Shown here: positions 35,215 through 44,466 of the stretch, in pieces
Layout: each line of letters starts with the position of its first letter
Numbering within the stretch: the first letter of the stretch is position 1
DNA from: Opitutaceae bacterium
GTDB taxonomy: Bacteria > Verrucomicrobiota > Verrucomicrobiia > Opitutales > Opitutaceae
Direction: 5' to 3'
DNA: 51,059 nt
NCBI GenBank assembly: GCA_014879845.1
Contig: JACSRI010000195.1
Span: 1 to 51,059, forward strand
Translations under genes and position numbers: made by a program
Notes under the pieces: generated by a model
Told to the model about the DNA's origin: nothing
The model's database searches: none
What the model saw: only the letters and a program-made list of their open reading frames with translations

Positions 35215-36522
35215 TCAGACCTCGCTGGAGACTGCAGTGCCGTCCAAGCGCAAGGGCTCGAGGCGGGGCACCAAGACATGAAAGATCACAAACGCCGTGA
35301 TGTAGGCGAAGCTCGCGACGAAAAAGATGCTGACGAGACTGCCCGTACGGACGAGCACGACCCCGCTGAGAAGTGACATCAACATCGCCCCGATCTGCCC
35401 GGCCGTGCCACCAAACCCGACCACCGAGCCCACCGCCTGAGGCGGGAAGAGGTCGGAGACCGTGCAGAAGAGATTCGAGGTGAGGGCTTGGTGCGCGGCA
35501 TGCGCCAACGCCACCAGCGTGATGATTGGCCAGAAATGGTCGGCATAGACAACAAACACGGATGGCAACGCCAGGCAGCAGGACAGGAGCATCGCGAACT
35601 TGCGCGCACGCGTGAGATCCCAGCCATTCCTGATCCAGTGCGAGGTCAGCCAACCCGCACCAATGCTGCCCAGATTGCCCACGAGGTAGACGACGACAAG
35701 AGCCGGACCGTACTCACTCGGACCGAGATCGAATTTCTGACTCAGGAACAGCGGCAGCATCGCCAGATACCAGTGCCAGATCGCATCGGTCATGAACTTG
35801 AAGTTGACATAGGCCCAAGTCTCCCGCCGCCGAAGCAGAACCAGCCAGGGAGTCGGCCGCGGTGCACCCGGGATTCCCGGGGCCGCAGCCAGGGCGCGGG
35901 TTCCTGGTGAGGACCGCGGGCCGTCGATCGGGGGGCGGTAGAGCCAGAGCCAGAGCGCCAGCCAGACAAATCCGGTCGCGGCGGCTGCGACAAACGTCGC
36001 CCGCCACCCGAAGCCCGGAAGAATCCAGGATACGAATACCGGGGCGAGAACCGCGCCGAGATTTGATCCGCTCTTGAAAATGCCGGTGGCAAGTGCGCGC
36101 TCCTCCACCGGGAACCACTCGGCGACAACCTTGATCGCGCCAGGCATGTGGCTCGGTTCGGCCAACCCGAGCAGGAATCGGACGACCTTGAACCCGAGAA
36201 CTGTGCCCATGGCGCCGTGCAGGACTGCAGCAAGACTCCACGAGGTCACGGCCACGGCGAAGCCGAGGCGCGTGCCGGCCCAATCGAAGAACTTTCCCGC
36301 CGCGATGAACCCCAAGGCGTAGGCGAGCTGGAACCAGAACACGATCGACGTGTAGTCCTCGGGCGTCCAACCGAGCACACGGATCAATTCCGGAGCCATC
36401 ACTCCAAGGATCTGTCGGTCCAGGTAGTTGTTGGCCGTGACGAGCAACAGCAGTCCGCACACGACCCAGCGGAATCCACTTGGACGGCGCGGTACGGCGC
36501 CTGCGTCGATGTCGAAGCTCAT
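35215..36522 (-). CDS. MFS transporter, ACS family (ExuT-like)
   Basis: 435 residues from the ATG at 36522; a GTG 70 codons upstream would add arginine-rich nonsense. Twelve membrane helices are predicted by eye. The signature NNYLDRQILGVMAPEL in helix 1 and FFDWAGTRLGF in the helix 2-3 loop match the anion:cation symporter family, whose members take up hexuronates and other organic anions across the inner membrane. Helix 4-5 carries FLLGLAEPSHMPGAIKV. It precedes, on the same strand, no other transport gene; the LacI gene lies 154 bp upstream in the same direction. With the uronate-releasing enzymes further on, uptake of glucuronate, galacturonate or a small oligosaccharide is likely. It is a distant paralogue of the transporter at 43077-44405. 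Confidence 0.92.
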   Translation of the reverse strand: MSFDIDAGAVPRRPSGFRWVVCGLLLLVTANNYLDRQILGVMAPELIRVLGWTPEDYTSIVFWFQLAYALGFIAAGKFFDWAGTRLGFAVAVTSWSLAAVLHGAMGTVLGFKVVRFLLGLAEPSHMPGAIKVVAEWFPVEERALATGIFKSGSNLGAVLAPVFVSWILPGFGWRATFVAAAATGFVWLALWLWLYRPPIDGPRSSPGTRALAAAPGIPGAPRPTPWLVLLRRRETWAYVNFKFMTDAIWHWYLAMLPLFLSQKFDLGPSEYGPALVVVYLVGNLGSIGAGWLTSHWIRNGWDLTRARKFAMLLSCCLALPSVFVVYADHFWPIITLVALAHAAHQALTSNLFCTVSDLFPPQAVGSVVGFGGTAGQIGAMLMSLLSGVVLVRTGSLVSIFFVASFAYITAFVIFHVLVPRLEPLRLDGTAVSSEV

Positions 36523-36676
36523 CGATGTTTCGCGGCGGGACCTGGCGCGAGCCACGATGCCATCCCGAGCAACACCCCATCGACCCACGCATCGATCGCG
36601 CCGGCTGGCGCACCAATCGGATCCCGGCGCGACGCACGGTGCCCCGCCCGGACCGCACGGACGATCAGACACTCGC

Positions 36677-37723
36677 TCAAGAAGTCGCCTCCACCAGCCG
36701 TGCCCGGGTCGTGCGCCCTTCGATCCAGACACCGTCGATCAGCAACCGGTGCGGCAAGGCGGGGACGCCCCGCTCATTGCGGTGCAGCATGCCGGCAACG
36801 AAGTCCACCGCCGCGGCACCAACAGACTCCGAGTTCTCGTTCACGCCCGAATGCTCGTCTCCCGGATTCATCGGACTAAGGTAGGCAACTCCCATGTCCT
36901 GCGGAACAGCGATGCCTCGTGCCCTCAAGGCAGACAGCGTCTGAGGCACCTTTGAGACAACCGCGTCGGGACGTTCACGCAGCAGCCATGCCTCGAAACT
37001 CGTCTCGTCCCAAGCATCGAGCAGCAGCGGCCTGAGATGCTCCCGGCCCCCCTCGGCGTATTGCTCGACCAGATAGCCGGCGAGCCAGTTGTTATCCACG
37101 CGGTCATCGCTCGACTTGAGCATCACCAACCCGACGCGCCGATAGCCCCGCATGGCAAGTTCATGCAGCGCGAGACGGATACAGCGAAACTGATGGGCGC
37201 AGACCAGATGCAGCGGCGGGGACGAGAGTGAGTATCCGATGGCCACGGCCGAAAACTGCGGCCAGTCCAGCCGAAGCACCCCACCCGCCATCGGGAGCGG
37301 TGCGATGATCAGTCCCGTGATGTTCCGGGTCCGCAGTATATGGCTCGCACGGCGCGCGGTCATGCCAGGCTGGCAAAGCCAGAACTCCTCGAGCTTGTAG
37401 CCGAGTGCCTCGGCCCGTGCCCGGGCGCCCTCATATTGCTCCCGGAAGATGGTGTTCCGACGCCATTGGTCTCGCTCCGGAAACGCCGTCACCCATGCCA
37501 ACGTGGCCCTGTACTCGACCGGACGGAGGCTGAGGCGGTAGTTCGCGAGAGATGCCAGCATTGGGTCCGGCACGTAGCCCAGTTCGCGGGCGGTGCTCTG
37601 CACCTTCTTGCAGGTGGCGCGTGACAGCCGAGGATGGTCGCGCATCGCCAGCGAGACCGTGGAAAAGTGCACTCCCGCAGCTTTGGCGATATCGCGCAGA
37701 GTCACTCGTCTACCGATCGGCAT
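36677..37723 (-). CDS. LacI-family transcriptional regulator of the uronate/hexosamine locus
   Basis: 348 residues from the ATG at 37723. The longer frame to 37780 starts at TTG and would run over the palindromic operator. The DNA-binding domain is at about 7-52 (VTLRDIAKAAGVHFSTVSLA, MRDHPRLSRAT, LGYVPDP). The rest is the sugar-sensing domain, with YRRVGLVMLKSSDDR and VPQDMGVAYLSP strands. It is divergent from the second TonB receptor and upstream of the MFS gene. The intergenic palindrome at 37771-37792 probably binds it, and the same core occurs in the GH20/GH2 promoter. The effector is unknown. Confidence 0.93.
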   Translation of the reverse strand: MPIGRRVTLRDIAKAAGVHFSTVSLAMRDHPRLSRATCKKVQSTARELGYVPDPMLASLANYRLSLRPVEYRATLAWVTAFPERDQWRRNTIFREQYEGARARAEALGYKLEEFWLCQPGMTARRASHILRTRNITGLIIAPLPMAGGVLRLDWPQFSAVAIGYSLSSPPLHLVCAHQFRCIRLALHELAMRGYRRVGLVMLKSSDDRVDNNWLAGYLVEQYAEGGREHLRPLLLDAWDETSFEAWLLRERPDAVVSKVPQTLSALRARGIAVPQDMGVAYLSPMNPGDEHSGVNENSESVGAAAVDFVAGMLHRNERGVPALPHRLLIDGVWIEGRTTRARLVEATS

Positions 37724-37770
37724 GGGAGGACCGGCAGCAGACGGCCGAGCTTCTGCACTGGCGAGTGCAA

Positions 37771-37792
37771 TGTTCAACAAATTGACTGAACA
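37771..37792. promoter_or_regulatory. Candidate LacI operator in the LacI/TonB-receptor divergent promoter
   Basis: Nested inverted repeats: TGTTCA (37771-37776) with TGAACA (37787-37792), and inside them TCAA-CAAA-TTGA (37774-37785). The core TCAAC-AAA-TTGAC recurs as TCAAC-TTG-TTGAC at 47041-47053. It lies 48 bp upstream of the LacI ATG and 106 bp upstream of the receptor ATG. LacI-family proteins bind palindromes of this size; binding is inferred. Confidence 0.55.
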
Positions 37793-37897
37793 CTCCCTGT
37801 CGCGTTCGGAGCAGCAGGGCTAAGGCTCCGTTCCAGGGTCAGATCGGCAAACCACCAAACCAGACAGTCTCTCGGCCAGACCAACGACGTTCAACCC

Positions 37898-40822
37898 ATG
37901 CATCAAAGCCCTCATCGCCTCGCACGCCTCCTGAAGGCAATGTCCGTTGCCCTCGTCCTGCCTGCGGTCCTCTGCATCAACGCATTCGCGCAAGCCACCG
38001 GTTCCATCTCCGGAACTGTAACGGATGACTCCCAAGATCTCGTGGTTGGGGCAATCGTCCGTCTGGAGAACCTGGGCCTGTCGGCTGTCACGGATCGCAC
38101 CGGCCAGTTCCGCATCTCCGGTGTGCCCACCGGCAGCTACAGCGTCGTGGCCGACTACCTCGACTTTCAGCCCGAGACAAAGTCGGTCACGGTTTCGGAG
38201 GGTGCGGAGGCCCAGGTCGATTTCTCGCTGTCATCCGGGATGATCGTGCTCGCGGAAATCCGAGTGGAGTCTGTCCGCGAAGGACAATCGCGCGCCATCA
38301 ATCAGCAGAGGTCGGCCGATTCCCTCAGAAACATCATCTCCTCGGACACGATCGGCAATCTGCCGGACCGGACCGTGGGCGAGGCCCTGGGCCGTCTGCC
38401 CGGCGTCAACGTGGTCGACGACTCCTACGCCAGCGTCCGCGGCGTCGCCGCCGAGCACAATGCCGTCACTCTCGATGGGCAGCGCCTCATGGCGTCGAAC
38501 GACATCTACTCGACCAACGTCCAGGACGATACGCGAGCCGTCGACCTCTCATTGATTCCGGCGGAAATCGTCGGCGGCATCGAGGTGCTCAAAGTCCTCA
38601 CCCCCGACAAGGACGCCGACTCCCTGGGCGGCACGATCAACCTCGTCACGCGAAGTGCCTTCGAACTCAAGAACCGGAGCATCAACGGAAAGCTGGAATA
38701 CATCGTCAACAACTACGGCGACAAGGCCGGCTGGGCCGGCTCGTTCTCCTACATGGACGTGCTCAACGATGCCGGCACGCTCGGCCTCAGCACGACCTTG
38801 ACGTATCGCAACGAGGACAAGGCCTGGGACAGCTACGAGATCACCTACTACGACGCGGACGCGATTCCCGTCGGCAACTCCGGCAGCGGCACGGCCGGCT
38901 CGATCGCCGCCGTCGGCGACGAAGGTATCCAGGAGTTCGATGTGCGCCACAACTTCGAGGAGAACACCAAGATCGGCGCCACGGCCAATCTCGACTGGAA
39001 GGTATCCGACTCCACCGAATTGCATTTCCGCACGTTCCTCGAACATGGAAAGCGCGACGGCGGCCGCTACCGCAATCGGGCTCGCGCCCTGTCGCGGTGG
39101 AACGCGGACTCCACCGCTGATCTGCAGAGTGGAAACCAGATCCGGTTCGTGAACCTCTATGAGGACGGGACACGCACGCAGGACCTGCTCCGCCTCGGCA
39201 TCGACGGGATGACCCAGCTCGGCGACGGCCAGCTCGACTACGCCATCACCTACGGACGCGCTGAGCAGGAGGCCGACCGCGAACGCTATGTCTTCGAATA
39301 CGCCACCAACGCCGTGCGCCGCGCCTACTCCTGGACGATGGACCGCACGGATCCGCAGCTGCCCGTATTCACGATGACCAACATCGCCTCGGGCGCCAAC
39401 GGTCTCTACGACAACCTCGCGGATCGGAGGCTCACGCTCGTCCGATTCCACAATGCCGAAGAGGACGAAACGGACCTGACCGGCAAGGTCGACTACTCCA
39501 TCCCGCAGACGCTGGGAAATCGCACCATCCGGTGGAAGGTCGGCATCAAGTCGCAGAACAAGGATCGTTCCTCGCGGCCCATCATCGACGACTACACGCC
39601 GCCGTCTTCGGCCGTGCCCACCTTCTCGCAGTTTACGGTGACTTCTGAGCCGCGCGATGTCCTCAACGGCAGCATGGAATCGATGGGGCCGTACGTGTCG
39701 CTCGACGAAGTGATGGCGAGCTTCCGCGCCAACCAGAGCGCCTACACCAAGGCCACGGCCGGTGAGACGCTGGTTCTGCAGGCTCGCACCTACGATGCGA
39801 GCGAAGACATCTTCGCCAGTTACGCCATGGCCTCCACCGAGGTCGGCAAGCTGGAGATCATCGGCGGCGTTCGCTGGGAACACACCAAGACCGGCTACAC
39901 CTGGATCGCCGATCCCGATGGTCCCTCCCGCGGCGGAAACTCCTACGACGACCTCTATCCCAGTCTCCTCTTCAACTATCGCCTCACGCCGAACCTGGTG
40001 GGCCGCCTCTCCTGGACCAACACACTCTCGCGCCCGAGCTACGGCGACTTGGTTCCCTACAGCGTCAACGAGGACACACAGTCGGAATCGGGCAACGGTG
40101 GCGTCGAGCCCAGCGACTATCCCGAGACGGTGCAGATCTTTCTCGGCAATGCCGACCTCGTGGCCCAGCAGTCGCAGAATTTCGACCTCTCGCTGGAATA
40201 CTACATCAAGCCGGCCGGCGTGCTTTCGGTCGCGCTCTTCCGCAAGGAGCTGAGCGATGTGATCTATCGCAGCCAGTGGAAGGATCCGGACGATGCGTTC
40301 ACGATCTACTTCCAGGAGCGCAACGGCGGCAAAGGCACGACCGACGGCATCGAGATCTCCTGGCAACAGGCCTTCACTTTCCTGCCCGGTCCGCTCGATG
40401 GCTTGGGTATCAACGCCAATGCGACGTTTATCGACGGTTCGTCCGTCCTTCAGGAACTCGTGCCCGGGACGACGGATACGTATCGCTCCTACAAGGTCGA
40501 TTTCCTCCCTGAGCAGCCGGAGACGGTCTACAACGTGCAGCTCTGGTGGGAGAAATATGGATTCACTGCTCGTGTCGCGCTCAACTACGTGGACGAGTTC
40601 GTCCGGACTTCGGGCGGCCTCACGTCGTATTCGGTCAACAATGAGGCGTCACGTTGGGACGCGTCCGTGAGTTATCGCCTGAACGAGAACTTCATCATCT
40701 ACCTTGAGGCCAAGAACCTCACCGAGGAAGTGACCGCCTGGTACGCCACCCGATCCAGCCGCCCGGAGGACTACGACTTCCGCGGCCGCACGTTCAACGG
40801 CGGGGTCAAGTTCCGCTTCTGA
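37898..40822 (+). CDS. TonB-dependent receptor with N-terminal carboxypeptidase-regulatory-like domain
   Basis: 974 residues. Signal peptide about 14-32 (SVALVLPAVLCINAFAQ). A CarboxypepD_reg-like sandwich follows (about 34-113; GSISGTVTDDSQDLVVGAIV, then GQFRISGVPTGSYSVV), then a plug (TVGEALGRLPGVNV, VTLDGQRLMASND, VLKVLTPDKDADSLGGTIN) and the barrel, ending in RTFNGGVKFRF. This build is like the oligosaccharide receptors of the CAP family and SusC relatives, but no SusD follows. It differs clearly from the receptor in the first region, which lacks the regulatory-like domain. The likely substrate is a uronic-acid and amino-sugar containing oligosaccharide, judged by the neighbours. Confidence 0.94.
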   Translation: MHQSPHRLARLLKAMSVALVLPAVLCINAFAQATGSISGTVTDDSQDLVVGAIVRLENLGLSAVTDRTGQFRISGVPTGSYSVVADYLDFQPETKSVTVSEGAEAQVDFSLSSGMIVLAEIRVESVREGQSRAINQQRSADSLRNIISSDTIGNLPDRTVGEALGRLPGVNVVDDSYASVRGVAAEHNAVTLDGQRLMASNDIYSTNVQDDTRAVDLSLIPAEIVGGIEVLKVLTPDKDADSLGGTINLVTRSAFELKNRSINGKLEYIVNNYGDKAGWAGSFSYMDVLNDAGTLGLSTTLTYRNEDKAWDSYEITYYDADAIPVGNSGSGTAGSIAAVGDEGIQEFDVRHNFEENTKIGATANLDWKVSDSTELHFRTFLEHGKRDGGRYRNRARALSRWNADSTADLQSGNQIRFVNLYEDGTRTQDLLRLGIDGMTQLGDGQLDYAITYGRAEQEADRERYVFEYATNAVRRAYSWTMDRTDPQLPVFTMTNIASGANGLYDNLADRRLTLVRFHNAEEDETDLTGKVDYSIPQTLGNRTIRWKVGIKSQNKDRSSRPIIDDYTPPSSAVPTFSQFTVTSEPRDVLNGSMESMGPYVSLDEVMASFRANQSAYTKATAGETLVLQARTYDASEDIFASYAMASTEVGKLEIIGGVRWEHTKTGYTWIADPDGPSRGGNSYDDLYPSLLFNYRLTPNLVGRLSWTNTLSRPSYGDLVPYSVNEDTQSESGNGGVEPSDYPETVQIFLGNADLVAQQSQNFDLSLEYYIKPAGVLSVALFRKELSDVIYRSQWKDPDDAFTIYFQERNGGKGTTDGIEISWQQAFTFLPGPLDGLGINANATFIDGSSVLQELVPGTTDTYRSYKVDFLPEQPETVYNVQLWWEKYGFTARVALNYVDEFVRTSGGLTSYSVNNEASRWDASVSYRLNENFIIYLEAKNLTEEVTAWYATRSSRPEDYDFRGRTFNGGVKFRF

Positions 40823-40834
40823 TTCTCGCACGGG

Positions 40835-40878
40835 GGTGCAGCCTGGCGGTGTTTGCTCGGAGTCCGCCAGGCTGCACC
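40835..40878. terminator. Strong hairpin after the TonB receptor gene
   Basis: A 15-bp perfect stem (GGTGCAGCCTGGCGG at 40835-40849 and its complement at 40864-40878) with a 14-nt loop, 12 bp after the receptor stop. No T-run follows. It may end or stabilise the receptor transcript before the NagB operon; read-through at reduced level is possible. Confidence 0.6.
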
Positions 40879-40972
40879 GAAGCGGCGCGGCCCACGTCCC
40901 CAAAACGCTTGGCTCCGGGCCCGGACCGTTTGCCAGGTCTCGGGGCAGATGCAGTCACCGATTTTTCGCACC

Positions 40973-41803
40973 ATGAGTGTTTCGTCGACATCATCCCGTT
41001 TCCTCGCTGATCGCCTGAAGGTGGAGGTCCATCCGAATCGCGCCGCCTTGGGTCTCGCGGCCGCCCGCGCCGCGGCCTCACACCTCGCCGAGGTGATCAC
41101 CCGTCAAGGCCACGCACGCGTGATCTTCGGTTGCGCCCCGTCGCAAAACGAGTTCCTCGCCGGGCTCCGCGACCCGGTGGCGACCGGCGTCGCGATCCCA
41201 TGGGACAAGGTGACGGCGTTTCACATGGACGAGTACATCGGCATGCCGCCGCACTCGGCTCAGAGTTTCCGTCGCTACCTGAAGGAGCACCTGCTGGACT
41301 GGGTTCACGTCGGCCAGTTTCACGCGCTCGCCGGCGAGGCGACCGATATCCCGGCGGAGTGCGCCCGTTATGGCGCGCTGCTCGCGGCCGCGCCGATCGA
41401 TCTCATCTGCCTCGGCATCGGCGAAAACGGCCATCTCGCGTTCAACGATCCGCCGGTCGCCGACTTCGACGATCCAGTTCTGGTTAGAACCGTCGAGCTC
41501 GAGGAGGTCTGCCGACGCCAGCAGGTTTTCGACGGCTGGTACTCCAGCATCGATTCCGTGCCGCGCCATGCGCTATCGCTCACGATACCGGTCTTCCGCA
41601 ATGCCCGCCGACTGAGCATCCATGTGCCGGGGCCCCGCAAGGCGGCGGCAGTCCGCGCCACCGTTCAGGATCCAGTCACGACGGCGTGCCCGGCGACGAT
41701 TCTGCGTTCGCATCCGGACGCCACCCTCTACATCGACCGTCACTCGGCCGCCGACTTGTTCAACTCCACCCCGTCCACCCGCAGTCAGGCCGGCGAGTCA
41801 TGA
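40973..41803 (+). CDS. nagB: Glucosamine-6-phosphate deaminase-like protein (NagB family)
   Basis: 276 residues from the ATG at 40973; an ATG at 40949 is also possible. It is cytoplasmic (no signal). The NagB fold is shown by the active-site loop FHMDEYIG (Asp86), and GIGENGHLAFNDP with Asn152 and the catalytic His154; E. coli has Asp at the Asn position, while Bacillus enzymes have Asn. Known reaction: glucosamine-6-phosphate to fructose-6-phosphate plus ammonia. No NagA deacetylase or kinase is in the window, so it may work on another amino-sugar phosphate or rely on genes elsewhere. The stop overlaps the next gene (ATGA). Confidence 0.85.
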   Translation: MSVSSTSSRFLADRLKVEVHPNRAALGLAAARAAASHLAEVITRQGHARVIFGCAPSQNEFLAGLRDPVATGVAIPWDKVTAFHMDEYIGMPPHSAQSFRRYLKEHLLDWVHVGQFHALAGEATDIPAECARYGALLAAAPIDLICLGIGENGHLAFNDPPVADFDDPVLVRTVELEEVCRRQQVFDGWYSSIDSVPRHALSLTIPVFRNARRLSIHVPGPRKAAAVRATVQDPVTTACPATILRSHPDATLYIDRHSAADLFNSTPSTRSQAGES

Positions 41804-43080
41804 AGCACCTCGCCGGGTTCGCGCTCATCTTCGCCTTTCCGTGCGCCATGGGCGCGGCGGAGCCGGTGGGGGCGCTCCACGACCGCGTGCTCTCGGCCAT
41901 TCGCATCGGCGCCAACTATACGTGCGACGTGCTCCTGGATGAGGAAGGGAAGTCGCGCTGCGACTACGACATGATCACAGGCCGCTGGCAGCCCTACGAA
42001 CCAGCGTGGCACACGGGACAGCTCATCCTCGGCCTGGTCGAATCCTATCGCGTCACCCACGAGCCGAGGTTTCTGGCTGGCGCGCGCCGCGCCGGCAACT
42101 GGTGGGTGAGCCTCGAGATCCGGGACCACCCCCGCCTCAAGGGCATGGTCCGTGCGGTGCATGGCGCCGGCGTCAACTACATCGTCTTCGCGACCGTCTC
42201 GGATGGCACCCCCGGCCTCTTCGCCCTCTGGCGCGAGACCGGGGACGAGCGCTACGCCGCCGTCCCCACCCGAGCGGGCGAGTGGATGTTGCAGCATATG
42301 TACGACCGCGAAAACGGCGTCTTCTACGACGCCGTCGATCCCGAGACGGGCGAAGTTCAGAAGGTCGAAAGCCCCTTCTGGGAAGGGCGGACCGAGCAGA
42401 AGTTATACGATCTCGCGCGCCCGAACAACGAGGGCTCGATCTTCAAGGACATGTATCTGTTCACCCACGACGAACGATACCGGCAGGTGTTCATCGAGCT
42501 TTGCGACAGTCTCGTGGCGAAGCAGGGCCCGGAGGGCATGTGGATGGACTTCACTCCCAACAACAAGGCGGAGGGTCGCCTCCACCCGCGCTTCAACCTC
42601 TGGTACGCCGAGTCGCTGCTCGAGGGCTACGACCTCACCGGCGATCGACGGTATCTCGAGAGCGCGGTCCGGACGTTGCAGGCCTACACCCGTCTTCAGA
42701 AAAAAGACGGGACCATCTTCTACACGAACTACCTCGACGGTCGCTCGACTCCCAACTCCCCATCCGGCTCGACCGTCGCGCTGGCCGGCCTGCTCTGGCT
42801 GCGCGTCACGCGCTTGGGCGCCGGCACCGACTTTGAGGCCAACATCGAGCGCTCGCTCGAGTGGATCCTCGCGAACCGCTTCGCCGCGGACCACCCCGAT
42901 CGCAACGTGGCGGGAGGCTTCATCGACCTTCGCTCCAGCGGACAGAAGAACCGACTCGTCCAGCGCGACCTCGGCACCTCCTTCGCCCTGCGTTTTCTCG
43001 CGGCCTACTACCGCGACCGTTTGGCAAACGCCACTGGCGACGCCACATCTCCGTCACCGACACCGCCGTCACACCCATGA
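41800..43080 (+). CDS. Exported six-hairpin glycosidase-like protein
   Basis: 426 residues, starting inside the nagB stop codon. A short signal peptide ([19 protein letters not shown]) is followed by repeated helical hairpins ([54 protein letters not shown]), which is the (alpha/alpha)6 pattern of GH88/GH105, GH154 and epimerase-like families. I cannot pick the family or the catalytic acids with confidence. Being coupled to NagB and an ExuT-like transporter, it probably releases a sugar in the periplasm that the MFS protein then imports; a beta-glucuronidase, unsaturated glucuronyl hydrolase or epimerase are the options. Confidence 0.8.
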   Translation: MKHLAGFALIFAFPCAMGAAEPVGALHDRVLSAIRIGANYTCDVLLDEEGKSRCDYDMITGRWQPYEPAWHTGQLILGLVESYRVTHEPRFLAGARRAGNWWVSLEIRDHPRLKGMVRAVHGAGVNYIVFATVSDGTPGLFALWRETGDERYAAVPTRAGEWMLQHMYDRENGVFYDAVDPETGEVQKVESPFWEGRTEQKLYDLARPNNEGSIFKDMYLFTHDERYRQVFIELCDSLVAKQGPEGMWMDFTPNNKAEGRLHPRFNLWYAESLLEGYDLTGDRRYLESAVRTLQAYTRLQKKDGTIFYTNYLDGRSTPNSPSGSTVALAGLLWLRVTRLGAGTDFEANIERSLEWILANRFAADHPDRNVAGGFIDLRSSGQKNRLVQRDLGTSFALRFLAAYYRDRLANATGDATSPSPTPPSHP

Positions 43081-44405
43081 GTCCGACTGCCTCCCACCCA
43101 GCACCCGCAAAACCGGTTCGTCGGACCATCGCGGGCCTGCGCTGGTGGATCGGCGGCATGCTCTTCGCGTCGACAGTCGTCAACTACATCGACCGCCAGA
43201 CGCTCGCGGCCCTCGCCCCGTTCCTCAAGGAACAGTACGCGTGGACCAACCAGGACTACGCGACGATCGTGATCGGCTTTCGCATCGCGTATGCGATCGG
43301 CATGACGGCCCTCGGCCGCCTGATGGATCGGATCGGGACGCGGCTCGGGCTGACCGTCACCGTCGCGGCCTACTCCATCATCGCCATGTTGACGCCGCTG
43401 GCTACGGGCCTGCGCGGATTCATCGGTTTCCGTTTCCTGCTGGGTCTAGCGGAGTCGGCGAACTGGCCGGCGGCCACCAAGGCGGTCTCGGAGTGGTTCC
43501 CGAAGCACGAGCGCGGCTGGGCCGTGGCGCTCTTTGACAGCGGCTCATCCATCGGCGCAGCCATCGCTCCCGCGATGGTGATCTGGCTCTATCACAACCT
43601 TGGCGGCTGGCGCCCGGCATTTCTGGTCACAGGCACGCTGGGGTTCCTGTGGATCATCGCCTGGCGCTTCATCTATCACCCGCCTGAGACGCACCCGCGA
43701 CTGAGCGAGGCCGAACGCGAGATGATCCTCGCCGACCGACGCGAAAACCAGATCGTCGCGGGCACCGACGAAAGCCCTCGCCCGCGCATGCGCGACCTGC
43801 TCCGCGTGCCCCAGACCTGGGGCGTGATCATCGCCCGGTCGTTCTCGGATCCGGTGTGGTTCTTCATCACCGACTGGTTCATGGTCTATCTGGTCGCAAA
43901 GGGCTTCCGGCCGGAGAACACGCTGATTGCATTCTGGATACCGTTTCTCGCCGCGGACCTCGGCAACTTCGCGGGCGGTGGCATCTCGAGCTGGCTGATC
44001 CGCCGGGGTTGGCCCATCGGACGTGCGCGCAAGGTCGTGGTCGCGTTCGGCGCAATCGGCATCACGCTGCTCATCCCGGCCACCGCGCTCACCAGTCTCT
44101 TCGCGATCGCCGGCCTGTTCGCCGTCGCGACATTCGCGTATGCCGCCTACTCGACGATGGCCATTGTCCTGCCGTCGGACCTGTATGAGACCCGATCCGT
44201 CGCGACGGTGAGTGGCTTCTGCGGCACAGCCTCGGCCACGCTCACGATCTGCTCGACCTTCCTCATCGGCTGGATCTCGGATCGCTATTCGTTCGAACCG
44301 ATCCTCATCGGAGCGAGCATCATCCCGCTGGTCGGTGCGATCCTGGTCCTGCTCCTGGTGCGCAACACGCGGGGCACCGGTCCGGCATTTCTCCGCAAGA
44401 TCTGA
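43077..44405 (+). CDS. MFS transporter, ACS family (ExuT-like), in the NagB operon
   Basis: 442 residues from the ATG at 43077, overlapping the preceding stop (ATGA). Twelve helices by eye. The N-terminal [15 protein letters not shown] and [13 protein letters not shown] patterns and [17 protein letters not shown] identify the anion:cation symporter family, typified by the hexuronate transporter ExuT. Hence proton-coupled import of a uronate or related acidic monosaccharide across the inner membrane is likely. Its translational coupling to NagB and an exported hydrolase suggests the three act on one substrate. Specificity is inference. Confidence 0.92.
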   Translation: MSPTASHPAPAKPVRRTIAGLRWWIGGMLFASTVVNYIDRQTLAALAPFLKEQYAWTNQDYATIVIGFRIAYAIGMTALGRLMDRIGTRLGLTVTVAAYSIIAMLTPLATGLRGFIGFRFLLGLAESANWPAATKAVSEWFPKHERGWAVALFDSGSSIGAAIAPAMVIWLYHNLGGWRPAFLVTGTLGFLWIIAWRFIYHPPETHPRLSEAEREMILADRRENQIVAGTDESPRPRMRDLLRVPQTWGVIIARSFSDPVWFFITDWFMVYLVAKGFRPENTLIAFWIPFLAADLGNFAGGGISSWLIRRGWPIGRARKVVVAFGAIGITLLIPATALTSLFAIAGLFAVATFAYAAYSTMAIVLPSDLYETRSVATVSGFCGTASATLTICSTFLIGWISDRYSFEPILIGASIIPLVGAILVLLLVRNTRGTGPAFLRKI

Positions 44406-44466
44406 GCAGGACCTCCGCCAGCGCCCGAGCCCGGCCACCCCGCACAAAACGTGACCGACCCTCGCC

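Noticed and set aside
34709-35281. 190-codon + strand open frame in the 1-kb gap
   Set aside because: It overlaps the end of the MFS gene in antisense, is rich in Arg, Ser and Pro, and has no recognisable domain.
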